Source: CADEEN01 sp963751775 (GTDB lineage Bacteria > Pseudomonadota > Gammaproteobacteria > Burkholderiales > Burkholderiaceae_C). Taken from it: a DNA stretch of 64,000 nucleotides. Each line of letters starts with the position of its first letter. Position 1 is the first letter of the stretch. Shown in pieces: positions 54,834-63,511 of the stretch. The notes under the pieces were generated by a model. It was given only the letters and a program-made list of their open reading frames with translations, had not been told where the DNA came from and did not search any database. A program made the translations under genes and the position numbers. Location: contig CAVVVW010000008.1 in the NCBI GenBank assembly GCA_963751775.1, positions 124,001 through 188,000 of the forward strand, read 5' to 3'.

Positions 54834-56123
54834 CTAGCGCAAGTTGCCGGTATGCCCGAGCGAGTAACGCCCCGGCTGTGGCCACACCGTCAGGCCATGC
54901 GGCTCGGCACCGACCTTGATCTGCTCGACCGCGCCGCTCGCCGTATCGAAACGGTAGATCACGTCGTCGTAACGTGCGGCCAGCCAAAGGTACTTGCCGT
55001 CGGCGCTGACGTTGCCCATGTCGGGGCTGCCGCCACCGGGCACGCCCCAGCGGGCGACGACCTGCTCGCTGGCGAAATCGATCACCGCCACGCCGCCGCT
55101 GCCGTTCTTCGGGCCGTGGATCAGGTGCGAGCCGCGATTGGCGACGTACAAGTGCTTGCCGTCGCGGCTCGGGTACAGGCCATGCGCGCCGACGCCGGTG
55201 GCAATGAAGCCGACCTGCTTGAACGACGCGCCATCGACCACGTGCACGCCATCGGCGTGCATGTCGGCAATGTAGAAGCGCGAGCCGTCGGGCGAGCTGC
55301 GAATGTCCTGCGGCATGCCGCGGTCGACCGTGCACAGCTCGGTCTCGCCGGGCTCCCAGACCTTGCCCGGCTCGATCTTCGCGGCCTTGTAGCGCGTCTT
55401 GGGCATGCTCAGCTTCAGGTAGCCCAGCACCTTGCGCGCCGGCAGGTCGATCTTGACCAGGGTGCCCGAGAACTCGCAGGTGAAGATGACGAAGCGGCCG
55501 TCGATGGCGAAGTCGGCGTGGTTGACACCGGGGCAGCCGGGCACGTCGATCGAGTATTGCGCGGCCATCGTCTGCGGGTCACGGAAGTCGAGCCGCTTGC
55601 GGGCCTCGGCGACGACGATCGCCGATTTGCCGTCGGGCGTGAAGTACATGTTGTAGGGGTCGTCGACCAGGATCGACTTGCCCGGCTTGCCGCTCTTCGG
55701 GTCGATCGGCGTGAGGCTGCCGTCGCTGCGGCCCTCGGCATTGTTGGTGACCCACAGCGTGCGCAAGTCCCACGCCGGCACGATGTGCTGCGGGCCGATG
55801 CCGACCTTGAAGCGGTCGACGACCTTCATCGCCTGCGGGTCGACGACATAGACGTCGTTGGAGCGCAGGTTGGGCACGTAGATGCGCACCAGGTCAGCCG
55901 CCAGCGCGGGACTGATCTTGCCGGCCGCGGTCTCGCTGTACAGGTTGCGCGCGTCGGGCACCGCCGGCATGCCGGGCAGCGCCACCGCCACCGGCGCGGC
56001 GGACGCCGCGGCCGCCGGTGGCGTGGCTTGCGCCTGCGCCGCGTTGCGTTGCGCGTCGACGAACACCGCGCCCGCAATCACCGCGGCCGCGCCGGCTGCC
56101 GCTGTCACCCATTTCATGCTCAT
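54834..56123 (-). CDS. Exported YncE-like beta-propeller protein
   Basis: A 429-residue periplasmic protein: signal peptide AAAGAAAVIAGAVFVDA, then seven-bladed YVTN/YncE-type repeats (IYVPNLRSNDVYVVDPQAMK, LWVTNNAEGRSDG, HGLYPSRDGKHLYVANRGSH, DGKYLWLAARYDDVIY). Starts at 56123 or 56117. Such propellers often accompany periplasmic quinoprotein or cytochrome systems, but none is adjacent. It lies 38 bases downstream of the creatininase-family gene in the same direction, so the two are probably co-expressed. The frame is intact. Confidence 0.75.
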   Translation of the reverse strand: MSMKWVTAAAGAAAVIAGAVFVDAQRNAAQAQATPPAAAASAAPVAVALPGMPAVPDARNLYSETAAGKISPALAADLVRIYVPNLRSNDVYVVDPQAMKVVDRFKVGIGPQHIVPAWDLRTLWVTNNAEGRSDGSLTPIDPKSGKPGKSILVDDPYNMYFTPDGKSAIVVAEARKRLDFRDPQTMAAQYSIDVPGCPGVNHADFAIDGRFVIFTCEFSGTLVKIDLPARKVLGYLKLSMPKTRYKAAKIEPGKVWEPGETELCTVDRGMPQDIRSSPDGSRFYIADMHADGVHVVDGASFKQVGFIATGVGAHGLYPSRDGKHLYVANRGSHLIHGPKNGSGGVAVIDFASEQVVARWGVPGGGSPDMGNVSADGKYLWLAARYDDVIYRFDTASGAVEQIKVGAEPHGLTVWPQPGRYSLGHTGNLR

Positions 56124-56160
56124 TGCCCAGGCTCCATCGATCTGTGGTTCATGATCTGCT

Positions 56161-56990
56161 TCATTGCTGCGGCCGGGCCCGAGCGCGGATCGCCGCCACC
56201 GAGACCGCGACGATATGCTCGACCGCCGCGCGCCCCAGTTCGGCACTGGCGCGGCGCGGATCGCCGGCCACGCCGTCGGCAACCGCGCCACGCGCACGGG
56301 CCGCCGCGACGTCCATGTGCACCTGCGACGGGTCGAGCGCCAGCATCAGCGCGGTGTCGGCCAGGCCCGCATGCGGACCGATCTCGCTGGCGGCAAAACC
56401 CTGCGCCTTGAGTGCCGCATCGAAGTCGCCACCGCCGCGCGGTAGTACTCGGGCAGGGCGTGCACGCGCGCCGCGCCGCCCCACTCGCGGTTGAGCTTGG
56501 CCGCCACGCGCTCGAGGCTGGCACGGTAGCCGCCGTGGTCACCGAGCAGGACCACGTCGCGCAGGCCATGCCGGCGCAGGCTGCGCGCTGCGCCTTCGAG
56601 CGTGGCCTCGAAGGCCGCGTCGGGCACCGTGATCGTGCCGGGGTAACGCATGTGCTGTGTCGGTGGCTCGATCTTGCCTTCGGGCACGTAGGCGATCACC
56701 GGCGCCACCACCGCATTGCCCAGCCGCTCGGCGATGCGCGCGGCGAGCAGCTTGACGCGCACGTTGTGCTTGCCCAGCGTCATGTGCGGGCCGTTCTGCT
56801 CGGTGCCGCCGATCGGAATCAGCACTGTCGTCGAACCGGCCGCAACGCGGTCGCGCAATTCGGTCCAGGTCAGCTCCTCGAGCTGCACGCTGGCGGCAGA
56901 CGCCGGCAAGGTGCTGGCTGCGGCTGCCGCCGCCAGCACGGCGGCAACCAGCCAGCGCCATGGCGCCGCCCGGCTACGCTTCGCCATCAT
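56161..56990 (-). CDS. Exported creatininase-family protein with altered metal ligands, frameshifted
   Basis: Signal peptide WLVAAVLAAAAAASTLPASA, then a creatininase-fold amidohydrolase: LIPIGGTEQNGPHMTLGKHN, RYPGTITVPDAAFEATLEGA, VVLLGDHGGYRASLERVA, and LADTALMLALDPSQVHMD. In creatininase the first motif is EQHGPHLP..TD; here the second ligand His is Asn and the Asp region is KHN, so the metal site differs. An extra base at about 56440 breaks the frame. Overlaps the AIM24-like gene by 17 bases. A periplasmic peptidase or amidase role is possible. Confidence 0.75.
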
Positions 56991-57794
56991 CGCCGCCCAG
57001 CACCGAACCGAGCAGCCCGCCGGCGGCAAAGCCGCCCAGCAGCGAACCTTCCTCGCGCGAGCCGCCGCGTTGCGGCGCGGCGGCGAAGACGCGGCTGGCC
57101 AGGCGCGAGAACGGCAGGCTCTGCAGCCAGACCGTGCCCGGACCGGTGAGCTTGGCGAAGAACAGGCCTTCACCGCCGAACAACGCGGTCTTGATCTTGC
57201 CGACGTACTGGATCTCGAAGTTCACCGCCTGTGTCATCGCCACCAGGCAGCCGGTGTCGACGAACAGGGTCTCGCCGACCTGCAGCTCGCGCTTGCAGAT
57301 GCTGCCGCCGGCGTGGATGAAGGCCAGGCCGTCGCCGTCGAGGCGCTGCATGATGAAGCCCTCGCCGCCGAAGAAACCGACGCCGAGCTTTTGCTGGAAG
57401 TACACGCCCAGCGACACGCCGCGCGCCGCGCAGAGGAAGGCATCCTTCTGGCAGATCAGCGTGCCGCCCAGCGTGCGCAGGTCCATCGCCATGATCTTGC
57501 CCGGGTAGGGTGCGGCAAACGCCACCTTGCGCTTGTGCGCCGTGGCGTTGGTGTAGACGGTGGTGAACAGCGACTCGCCGGTGATCAGCCGCTTGCCGGC
57601 GCCGAGCAGCTTGCCGAGCAGACCACCCGTGCCGCCGCCCGAGCCGTCGCCGAAGACCGTGTCCATGGCGACGCCCGCTTCCATGAACATCATGCTGCCG
57701 GCCTCGCCCACGGCCGCCTCGCCGGGGTCGAGTTCGACCTCGACGAACTGCATCTCGGCGCCCTTGATCTCGTAGTCGACAACATCCATGGCCA
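56974..57794 (-). CDS. AIM24/TIGR00266-family protein
   Basis: A 273-residue protein of the AIM24 (TIGR00266) family: MDVVDYEIKGAEMQFVEVEL, GESLFTTVYTN, YPGKIMAMDLRTLGGTLICQ, FGGEGFIMQRLDGDGLAFIH and FGGEGLFFAKLTGPGTVWLQ show the internal beta-roll repeats. The C-terminal tail is Gly-rich (GGFAAGGLLGSVLGG). Start at 57794 rather than 57831 because the family N terminus is MDVVDYEI. Molecular role is unknown; homologues lie in stress or secretion contexts. Confidence 0.85.
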
Positions 57795-57984
57795 TCCGGC
57801 GGTGCTCCAGGCAATTCGCGAAGGCGACCATGGTAGCGAACCCCGGATCCAGGCCCGGCTCGAGATGCGACCGGGCGCAACCGGCCGCAGACCCACGACA
57901 GCCCTATCATCGGCGCATGCGCTGCACGGGGCGGTGCTTTGCACCCGAACAGTGGCTGCATGGCCTTCGATGGGGGACGACGCG

Positions 57985-58326
57985 ATGGACATGGCCGTGA
58001 CTGAACTGGCGGGCAACGTGCGTTGCATCCGCCTGACTGGCCGGCTCGATGCACCCGGCGCCGACCAGATCGGCGCGCGCTTCAACGCCGCGGTGGCGGC
58101 ACCGGGGCGCAACACCGTCGTCGACTTGTCTGGCGTGAGCTTCGTTGCTTCGATGGGGCTGCGCCTGCTGATTGCCGGTGCGCGTGCACTCGACAAGCAG
58201 GGCGCCAGGATGGCGCTGTTCGGGGCCTCGAGCCTGGTGCAGAACGTGCTCGAGCAGGCTGCGCTGGAGCAGATCATCCCCATCACCGGCACCGAGCAAC
58301 AGGCGCTGGCGCGGCTGGGCACCTAG
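57985..58326 (+). CDS. STAS-domain anti-sigma factor antagonist
   Basis: A 113-residue single STAS domain (VRCIRLTGRLDAPGADQIG, VVDLSGVSFVASMGLRLLIA) with the phosphorylatable Ser56 of the SpoIIAA/RsbV type. The start at 57985 has GGGGGA six bases upstream; an ATG at 57970 is less well placed. It pairs with the ATP-binding kinase gene 25 bases downstream, forming a partner-switch module. No sigma factor or PP2C phosphatase is in the window. Confidence 0.85.
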   Translation: MDMAVTELAGNVRCIRLTGRLDAPGADQIGARFNAAVAAPGRNTVVDLSGVSFVASMGLRLLIAGARALDKQGARMALFGASSLVQNVLEQAALEQIIPITGTEQQALARLGT

Positions 58327-58351
58327 GGCCTGTTCAGACTGCAGACGGCAG

Positions 58352-58801
58352 ATGCCATCGCACGCCGGCCTGGACCCTCCCGCGACGCCGGCACGGCTGC
58401 AACTTTCGGTGGGCAATCGGCTCGCCGCGCTGGAGCCGGCACGGCTTGCCGTGCGCGAGTTCTTGTCGCCCCACGTGCTGGGCGCGCGCACGATCTACGG
58501 CGTCGAGTTGGTGCTCGAGGAAATCCTGGTCAATGCCATTGCGTATGCCTTCCCGGCAGGTGGCGAACATGCGATCGAGGTGACCGTCGAGGTTCGACCC
58601 GACACGCTGCAGTTGCGGTTCGAGGACCAGGGTCCGGCGTTCGATCCGCTGCGCGCCCCTGCGCCCGCCGCACCGACGGCACTCAGCCAGGCGCCACCCG
58701 GCGGACGCGGCCTGCTGCTGGTGCGCAAGTTCGCCCGAACAGCCGAGTACCGCCGCAGCCACGGCCGCAATCAGCTGACGATCAGCCTCGCGCGCGACTG
58801 A
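58352..58801 (+). CDS. RsbW/SpoIIAB-like serine kinase (HATPase_c_2)
   Basis: A 149-residue ATP-binding anti-sigma-type kinase. N box ELVLEEILVNAIAYAF, G1-like box RFEDQGPAFDPL and G2 GGRGLLLVRKFA are present. It probably phosphorylates the STAS protein upstream. Together they would control a sigma factor or another target by partner switching, here without the cognate factor beside them. Confidence 0.85.
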   Translation: MPSHAGLDPPATPARLQLSVGNRLAALEPARLAVREFLSPHVLGARTIYGVELVLEEILVNAIAYAFPAGGEHAIEVTVEVRPDTLQLRFEDQGPAFDPLRAPAPAAPTALSQAPPGGRGLLLVRKFARTAEYRRSHGRNQLTISLARD

Positions 58802-58871
58802 GGCCGGCTGGCCCGGTCCGCCGCCGCAGCGCGCGGGCTGCCCACTGGCTCGCGCCTGCCCCAGTTGCAGG

Positions 58872-58885
58872 TAGGGATTTCCCTA
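58872..58885. promoter_or_regulatory. Perfect dyad upstream of glycosyltransferase gene
   Basis: TAGGGA-TT-TCCCTA is a perfect hyphenated palindrome 72 bases before the ATG of the next gene, with a size that suits a dimeric HTH regulator (LuxR-type or similar). Confidence 0.45.
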
Positions 58886-58956
58886 GCCACCCGGCCCGTA
58901 GCGCGCCTGGCGCTTTAAGGTCCGGCAAAGCTCCACTCGGGAGAATTCCACCGGCC

Positions 58957-59580
58957 ATGAAGATGAACGCCAGTGCCGCGATCGCTGCCCCTGCCCTGGA
59001 TGTCGACACGCTCGACACGACGCCGTCGTGGGCGCACGCCTCGGGCTGGGCACAGCTATCGGGTACGCGGCGCACCGTCTCCTGCGTGCTGACCTGCAGC
59101 AATCAGGCGCCGACCCTGGCCAGGCTGCTGCCGTTCCTGAGCGACACGCTGACCGAGTGCGGCTACCCCTGGGAAATCATCGTCGTCGACATCGCCAGCG
59201 TCGACCGGACACGAGCGCTGTTGTCCAAGTGGGCCGAGTTGCCGGGCTTCCAGACGGTGAGCCTGCACGCCGGTGCAGTGCCCAGCAACGCCTTTGCGCT
59301 GGGCCTGTACCGTGCCCGCGGCGACGCGGTGATCATGCTCGACGCCACGCTCGAGCACGACCCGGCATTGATCCCACGCATGATCCTGAAGTGGGAGGAC
59401 CAGGCCCGCATGGTCTTTGCCCTGCCCGACCCGGACGCCGGCACGAGCCGGCTCGTGAGTTGGGACGATGCGGATGTGCGTCGCCAGTCTGCCGGACGCG
59501 ACTTTCCGTTTCCGCGCGAGGCGACGGCACTCGGCCTGCTCGACCGCGCCCTGTTGACCGACTTGATGCGCGTGCGCTGA
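58957..59580 (+). CDS. Short GT2-like glycosyltransferase
   Basis: A 207-residue protein with the N-terminal GT-A fold of family 2 transferases: SCVLTCSNQAPTLARLLPFL, WEIIVVDIASVDRTRALL, HAGAVPSNAFALGLYRARGD and VIMLDATLEHDP in place of DxD. It ends where full GT2 proteins have the acceptor domain and membrane helices, so it is a short or truncated form. GAGAATTC precedes the ATG. Activity is uncertain because the DxD motif is not clean. Confidence 0.65.
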   Translation: MKMNASAAIAAPALDVDTLDTTPSWAHASGWAQLSGTRRTVSCVLTCSNQAPTLARLLPFLSDTLTECGYPWEIIVVDIASVDRTRALLSKWAELPGFQTVSLHAGAVPSNAFALGLYRARGDAVIMLDATLEHDPALIPRMILKWEDQARMVFALPDPDAGTSRLVSWDDADVRRQSAGRDFPFPREATALGLLDRALLTDLMRVR

Positions 59581-59608
59581 GCGCCTGCCGCGGCGGGCCG
59601 ATCGCAGG

Positions 59609-60277
59609 CTAGAAACTCGCGATCTGGTAGCCGACGCCGCGCACGGTGCGGATCAAGTCGGGGGAGATCTTGCGTCGCAGGTAATGCACGTGAACCTCGA
59701 TCGAGTTGCTGCCGACATCCTCGTTCCAGCCGTAGATTTCGGCCTCCAGGTGCTGCCGCGTCACGATGCGACTCTTGTTCTGCACCAGGGCCTCGAGCAG
59801 GCGAATTTCGGTCCCCGTCAGCGCGATCGGCACGCCATGCCACAACACGGTGCTGCTGGAGCGCTGCAAGGTCAAGGGCCCGTGCGTCAGCGCGGCTTCG
59901 CCATTGGACTCAGGCACGCAACTGCGGCGCACGATGGCCTTGACGCGCGCAGCCAGTTCGGTCAGATCGAATGGCTTGACGAGATAGTCGTCGGCCCCGA
60001 TGTCGAGCAGGCGGATGCGTTGATCCTTGAACCCCCGCGCGGTGATCACGATGACCGGCGTGGCGTTATCGCGGCCGCGCATCTTGACCAGGCAGTCGTC
60101 CCCGCTCATCTCGGGCAGGCCGAGGTCGAGCAGCACGCAGTCGTATTCGTACTTGGCGCTCAGGGCCAGCAACTGGCCGCCAGTGGTGGCCCAGTCGACC
60201 GCATGGCCATCGCGCAACAGGAAGCCGCAGATCGCGCGTCCCAGGACATTGTCGTCTTCAGCCAGCAGCAAACGCAT
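59609..60277 (-). CDS. OmpR-family response regulator 1
   Basis: A 222-residue regulator: receiver with Glu7-Asp8-Asp9, acceptor Asp51 (VLLDLGLPEMSGD) and Lys101 (DYLVKPFDL), then a winged helix (TGTEIRLLEALVQNKSRIVT, IEVHVHYLRRKI, IRTVRGVGYQI). It resembles the QseB/TctD subgroup. No kinase is adjacent. A close relative is transcribed divergently across a 520-base gap. Confidence 0.9.
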   Translation of the reverse strand: MRLLLAEDDNVLGRAICGFLLRDGHAVDWATTGGQLLALSAKYEYDCVLLDLGLPEMSGDDCLVKMRGRDNATPVIVITARGFKDQRIRLLDIGADDYLVKPFDLTELAARVKAIVRRSCVPESNGEAALTHGPLTLQRSSSTVLWHGVPIALTGTEIRLLEALVQNKSRIVTRQHLEAEIYGWNEDVGSNSIEVHVHYLRRKISPDLIRTVRGVGYQIASF

Positions 60278-60800
60278 TTCGGGTCGGGGTCTCGTGCTGA
60301 TCGATGGGCGCCAATCGGGGATCTGTTCGATACCCGGGTTTGACCGTCATCCGGATTGGAGCAGACATTCGGCGCCTGCGGGGACTTGCGCACGCTCTGA
60401 CCATGGGGGCACCGCGCAATGGCGCCGATCGAACGCCCCCGCGACCCGGGGGGCTTGGTGGGGCAGTGTCAGGCAGCGCCGGGCCGCTCCCAAGCGGCCT
60501 GAGTTCCCCTCGGGGGACGCGAGCGCAGCGAGCTTGGGGCCGTCATATTGGGCGGCGGCGACGCACGCTGCGCCCCGGCGCACGGCCGGGCTGGCGGCGT
60601 GACGGCCGCGTGATGTCCTGTGCTTGTGCAGGCGTGGGCACCGAGGCCGGTGTTGCGCAGATCGATGGGTTGCGTGCACAGTGGCGGTGGCACGGTTGCC
60701 ATGTCACGATCGCCGCGCGACTGAACATCCGCTCGTCGGGCGGGCCGGCGACACCCGACAATCCTTGCCACGGATCAAGCCCCCTGCCCAATACGACCCC
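60278..60800. repeat. Intergenic region with REP-like GC element
   Basis: This 520-base gap between the two divergent regulators has no convincing gene. At about 60470-60545 it holds a compact element: stem GGCCGCT-CCCA-AGCGGCC (60482-60499), then CCCCTCGGGGG and GAGCGCAGCGAGCTTGGGG. Intergenic copies of very similar sequence are common in Burkholderiales genomes, so it is probably a dispersed REP-like repeat. Confidence 0.45.
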
Positions 60801-61487
60801 ATGCGCCTCCTGATGCTCGAAGACGACGTGCTGTTCGGCGGCGCCTCACAAAAGGCCTTGCAGCGCGCAGGTTATGCCGTCGACTGGATCAAGACGGCGG
60901 CCGAGTTGAACGCTTCGATGCGCTCGTTCGAATACGACTGCGTGCTGCTGGATCTGAATCTGGGCGACGCCAGTGGCGAGCAATGCCTGAAGGAAATTCG
61001 CAGCCACGACCCGCAGCTGCCGTTGATCGTCGTCAGCGCCCGGGGCGGGCTCGGCGACAGGGTCAAGTTGCTCGAGCATGGTGCCGATGACTACCTGGTC
61101 AAGCCGGTCGACCTCGACGAGGTATGTGCCCGTGTCCGCGCGGTCACGCGGCGCGGCCAGATCGCCCGGGCCGGCGCAGCGGGACAGGGTGAACTGTCAC
61201 ACGGCGACCTTCGCCTGCAGCCGGCGCGCCGCACGGCCACCTGGAAGGGCAAGATCGTGCCCTTGACCAACCGCGAGTTCTGGGTCCTCGAGGCCCTGGT
61301 TCGAAAGAAGGGCCAGGTCCTGTCGCGCGAGAAGCTGGAAGCGGCGCTGTACGGCTGGGGCGAAGAGATCGACAGCAATGCGATCGAGGTCTATATCCAT
61401 CATCTGCGGCGCAAGCTGGACTCGGCCCTGATCAAGACCGTGCGCGGCCAGGGCTACCAACTCGGTGCCGACCCGGCCGACGCCTGA
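60801..61487 (+). CDS. OmpR-family response regulator 2
   Basis: A 228-residue regulator with Glu7-Asp8-Asp9, Asp51 (VLLDLNLGDASGE), Lys101 (DYLVKPVDL) and a winged helix (LTNREFWVLEALVRKKGQVLS, IEVYIHHLRRKL, IKTVRGQGYQLG). The start at 60801 (MRLLMLEDDV) is the conserved receiver N terminus; longer readings have no support. Similar in size and sequence to the divergent regulator at 59609-60277; both lack an adjacent kinase. Confidence 0.9.
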   Translation: MRLLMLEDDVLFGGASQKALQRAGYAVDWIKTAAELNASMRSFEYDCVLLDLNLGDASGEQCLKEIRSHDPQLPLIVVSARGGLGDRVKLLEHGADDYLVKPVDLDEVCARVRAVTRRGQIARAGAAGQGELSHGDLRLQPARRTATWKGKIVPLTNREFWVLEALVRKKGQVLSREKLEAALYGWGEEIDSNAIEVYIHHLRRKLDSALIKTVRGQGYQLGADPADA

Positions 61488-61514
61488 TCGAGCCGCGCCG
61501 CCAGCGGTGGGCGC

Positions 61515-61925
61515 TCAGTAATGGTCGAGAACCACGACGCCGTCGCCGCCACTGCCCGACACGTAGCCGATCGCGCCCGGCGTCAGGCGCACGAAGCTGC
61601 GCACTTCGGCGTCGTTGTCCTTGACCGTCGGCGCGCGCAGGCCTTCGCGGAAAGTCTTGCGCACCCAGCGCGCCTGATAGTGGCGCTGATTGGTCTGCAG
61701 GACCGCGGCCAGGAACTCCTCCTGCGCAGATGCGTTGTCCACCGGGATCAGTCGCAACTTGCCTTCGAGCTGCTTCTCACCGAGGTAGACGTCTCGGATG
61801 TCGGAGGCACCGAGCTTGACCGACGGATGCGCGATCACTTCGCCGGCGTACGCAGCGCCATGGCCGCATTGCAGCACGATGCCGGCCAGCGCTGCCGCAA
61901 GTCTGGTTGTGAGCCGTGACGTCAT
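61515..61925 (-). CDS. Small PstS-like periplasmic protein
   Basis: A 136-residue exported protein (signal LAAALAGIVLQCGHGAAYA) with the N-terminal pattern of phosphate-binding PBP-like proteins: VIAHPSVKLGASDIRDVYLG, IPVDNASAQEEFLAAVLQ, RHYQARWVRKTF and TPGAIGYVSG. It is too short for a two-lobed binding protein, so it is the single-domain form often found beside porin-like genes. It lies three bases after the porin gene. Confidence 0.75.
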   Translation of the reverse strand: MTSRLTTRLAAALAGIVLQCGHGAAYAGEVIAHPSVKLGASDIRDVYLGEKQLEGKLRLIPVDNASAQEEFLAAVLQTNQRHYQARWVRKTFREGLRAPTVKDNDAEVRSFVRLTPGAIGYVSGSGGDGVVVLDHY

Positions 61926-61928
61926 CGA

Positions 61929-63302
61929 CTAGAACGCGATCGAGTATTGGAACTGGGCGCGGCGGTAGCTCGCCGCATCGACGCTGACCGGCGCGCCGTT
62001 CTCGTCGAGCTGGCTGTAGGCCGCGTTGCGCGCGCTGCGCAACTCCAGCTTGAGCGAAGAGCTTGCGTCCAGCGCGTACCTCACGCCCGCAGCCACGTAC
62101 CGGTAGGGGCGCGCCGAAGCCAGGCTGCGGAAGTAGTTGTCCAGCGGGTCCAGCGCCGCGCTCTCGTAGCGGGCATACGGCGTCCAGGCGCCCACGCTGC
62201 GCCCGAGCTGCACAAACCCGGCGTTGCTGCGCCGCGTCTGGCCTCCGTCCAGATCGCGGTTGGCGAAGCCGTAATACTCGGCCCGCAACTCCCAGTCCTG
62301 CGCGTCGTACACCAGGTAGCCACCGAGCACGCGCAGCCGCGTCGTATTGCGCAAGGTGTTGTCGAGCGAATACTGGTCGACATCGGAGGCAAAGCCGTGC
62401 AGGCCGAACGCCAGCCCGCCAAGACCCTGGTTGGCTTCGTAGCCAAACCTGAAGCCAAGCATCTTGTCGGCGTTGCTGTCGGTCAGCACCCCCGGGTCGA
62501 GCTGGCGATCGCGAATGCTCGGCCCGTTGGCCAGGTAGAGGTCATAGTTCAGGCGGCCGACGTCCAGGCGCGACTTGCCCGTCAGCCACAACCCGACCGA
62601 ATGCGCAGGAACCAGGCCGCCGCGGTCCTCGAATTCGATGACATCGGGCCGCGAGATCGAGGTCTGCAGGTTGGCGCCGTGGTGGAAGTCGGTGTTCCAT
62701 TGCCCGAAGGGCGAGTGGAAGCGCCCGCCCCAGAGCGTCACCGCGTCGCTGAACGTGTAGCCGAGTTGTATGCGCTCGAGGTCGAGCTCGACGCCTTCCG
62801 TGCTTGACTCGACCACCAACTCGATCAATGACTTGACGCGTTCGCCGATCTGCGGCGTGAGGTAGATGTCCAGACTGCCGGCGTTGAAGCCGCGCTCGCG
62901 CCGCGGGTCCTGCGCCGACGACCACCCCGCGCCGACATCGATGAAGCCGTGCACCGCGGCACCCGTCTCGCTCGAACCCTTGCCCATCGTGTCGACGATG
63001 TGGTTGACGTCCTGCTGCAGCGCCTCGATGGCGCGTGCTTGATCGTCGCGCGAGGCCACCGGCGCCGACGCGCCGGCCTGTGCGGCCTGCACCGGCGCCG
63101 CCGCGCGGGCTGCCGACCGCTCGAGTTCGGCCACCCGTGCCGCCAGCGCTTCGATGACCGCGGTGCTGCGTGCCAAGCTCTGCTCGAGCGCCTTGATGCG
63201 GTCGTCCTGCGCATCGGCCACGGCCGCGGTCGGGCCGCCGGCACAAAGCGCGACGACGAGCAGGGCGCCGAAGCGCCGGGCAAATCTGGATTGCTTTTTC
63301 AT
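61929..63302 (-). CDS. Porin-like outer-membrane protein with coiled-coil N terminus
   Basis: A 457-residue protein: signal peptide FGALLVVALCAGGPTAAVA, a coiled coil (RIKALEQSLARSTAVIEALA, then a Leu-rich stretch to AAR), then alternating amphipathic strands ending in the outer-membrane signature RRAQFQYSIAF with C-terminal Phe. The barrel has motifs such as WGGRFHSPFGQWN and RVLGGYLVYDA. It forms an operon with the PstS-like protein; the pair could import an anion. The start at 63302 (MKKQSRF) is clear; longer readings lack a signal. Confidence 0.8.
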   Translation of the reverse strand: MKKQSRFARRFGALLVVALCAGGPTAAVADAQDDRIKALEQSLARSTAVIEALAARVAELERSAARAAAPVQAAQAGASAPVASRDDQARAIEALQQDVNHIVDTMGKGSSETGAAVHGFIDVGAGWSSAQDPRRERGFNAGSLDIYLTPQIGERVKSLIELVVESSTEGVELDLERIQLGYTFSDAVTLWGGRFHSPFGQWNTDFHHGANLQTSISRPDVIEFEDRGGLVPAHSVGLWLTGKSRLDVGRLNYDLYLANGPSIRDRQLDPGVLTDSNADKMLGFRFGYEANQGLGGLAFGLHGFASDVDQYSLDNTLRNTTRLRVLGGYLVYDAQDWELRAEYYGFANRDLDGGQTRRSNAGFVQLGRSVGAWTPYARYESAALDPLDNYFRSLASARPYRYVAAGVRYALDASSSLKLELRSARNAAYSQLDENGAPVSVDAASYRRAQFQYSIAF

Positions 63303-63511
63303 CCTTGGTCTCCGCAAGCGAGATCGCGACGGGCCGCACATGCGGCGGCGCAGCGACTCTAGCCGCTGCAGCGCGACTGCGCTGAGCCCGGGCACTGGAA
63401 TGCGGGTGGCGTTGCGTCGCCGATTTCACGATGCTTGGCGCCGCGACTCGCGTTGCCGCCCGGCCTGCGGTACGCTGACTGTCGCACCTACGGCAAAAGA
63501 GGAATGGCAGG

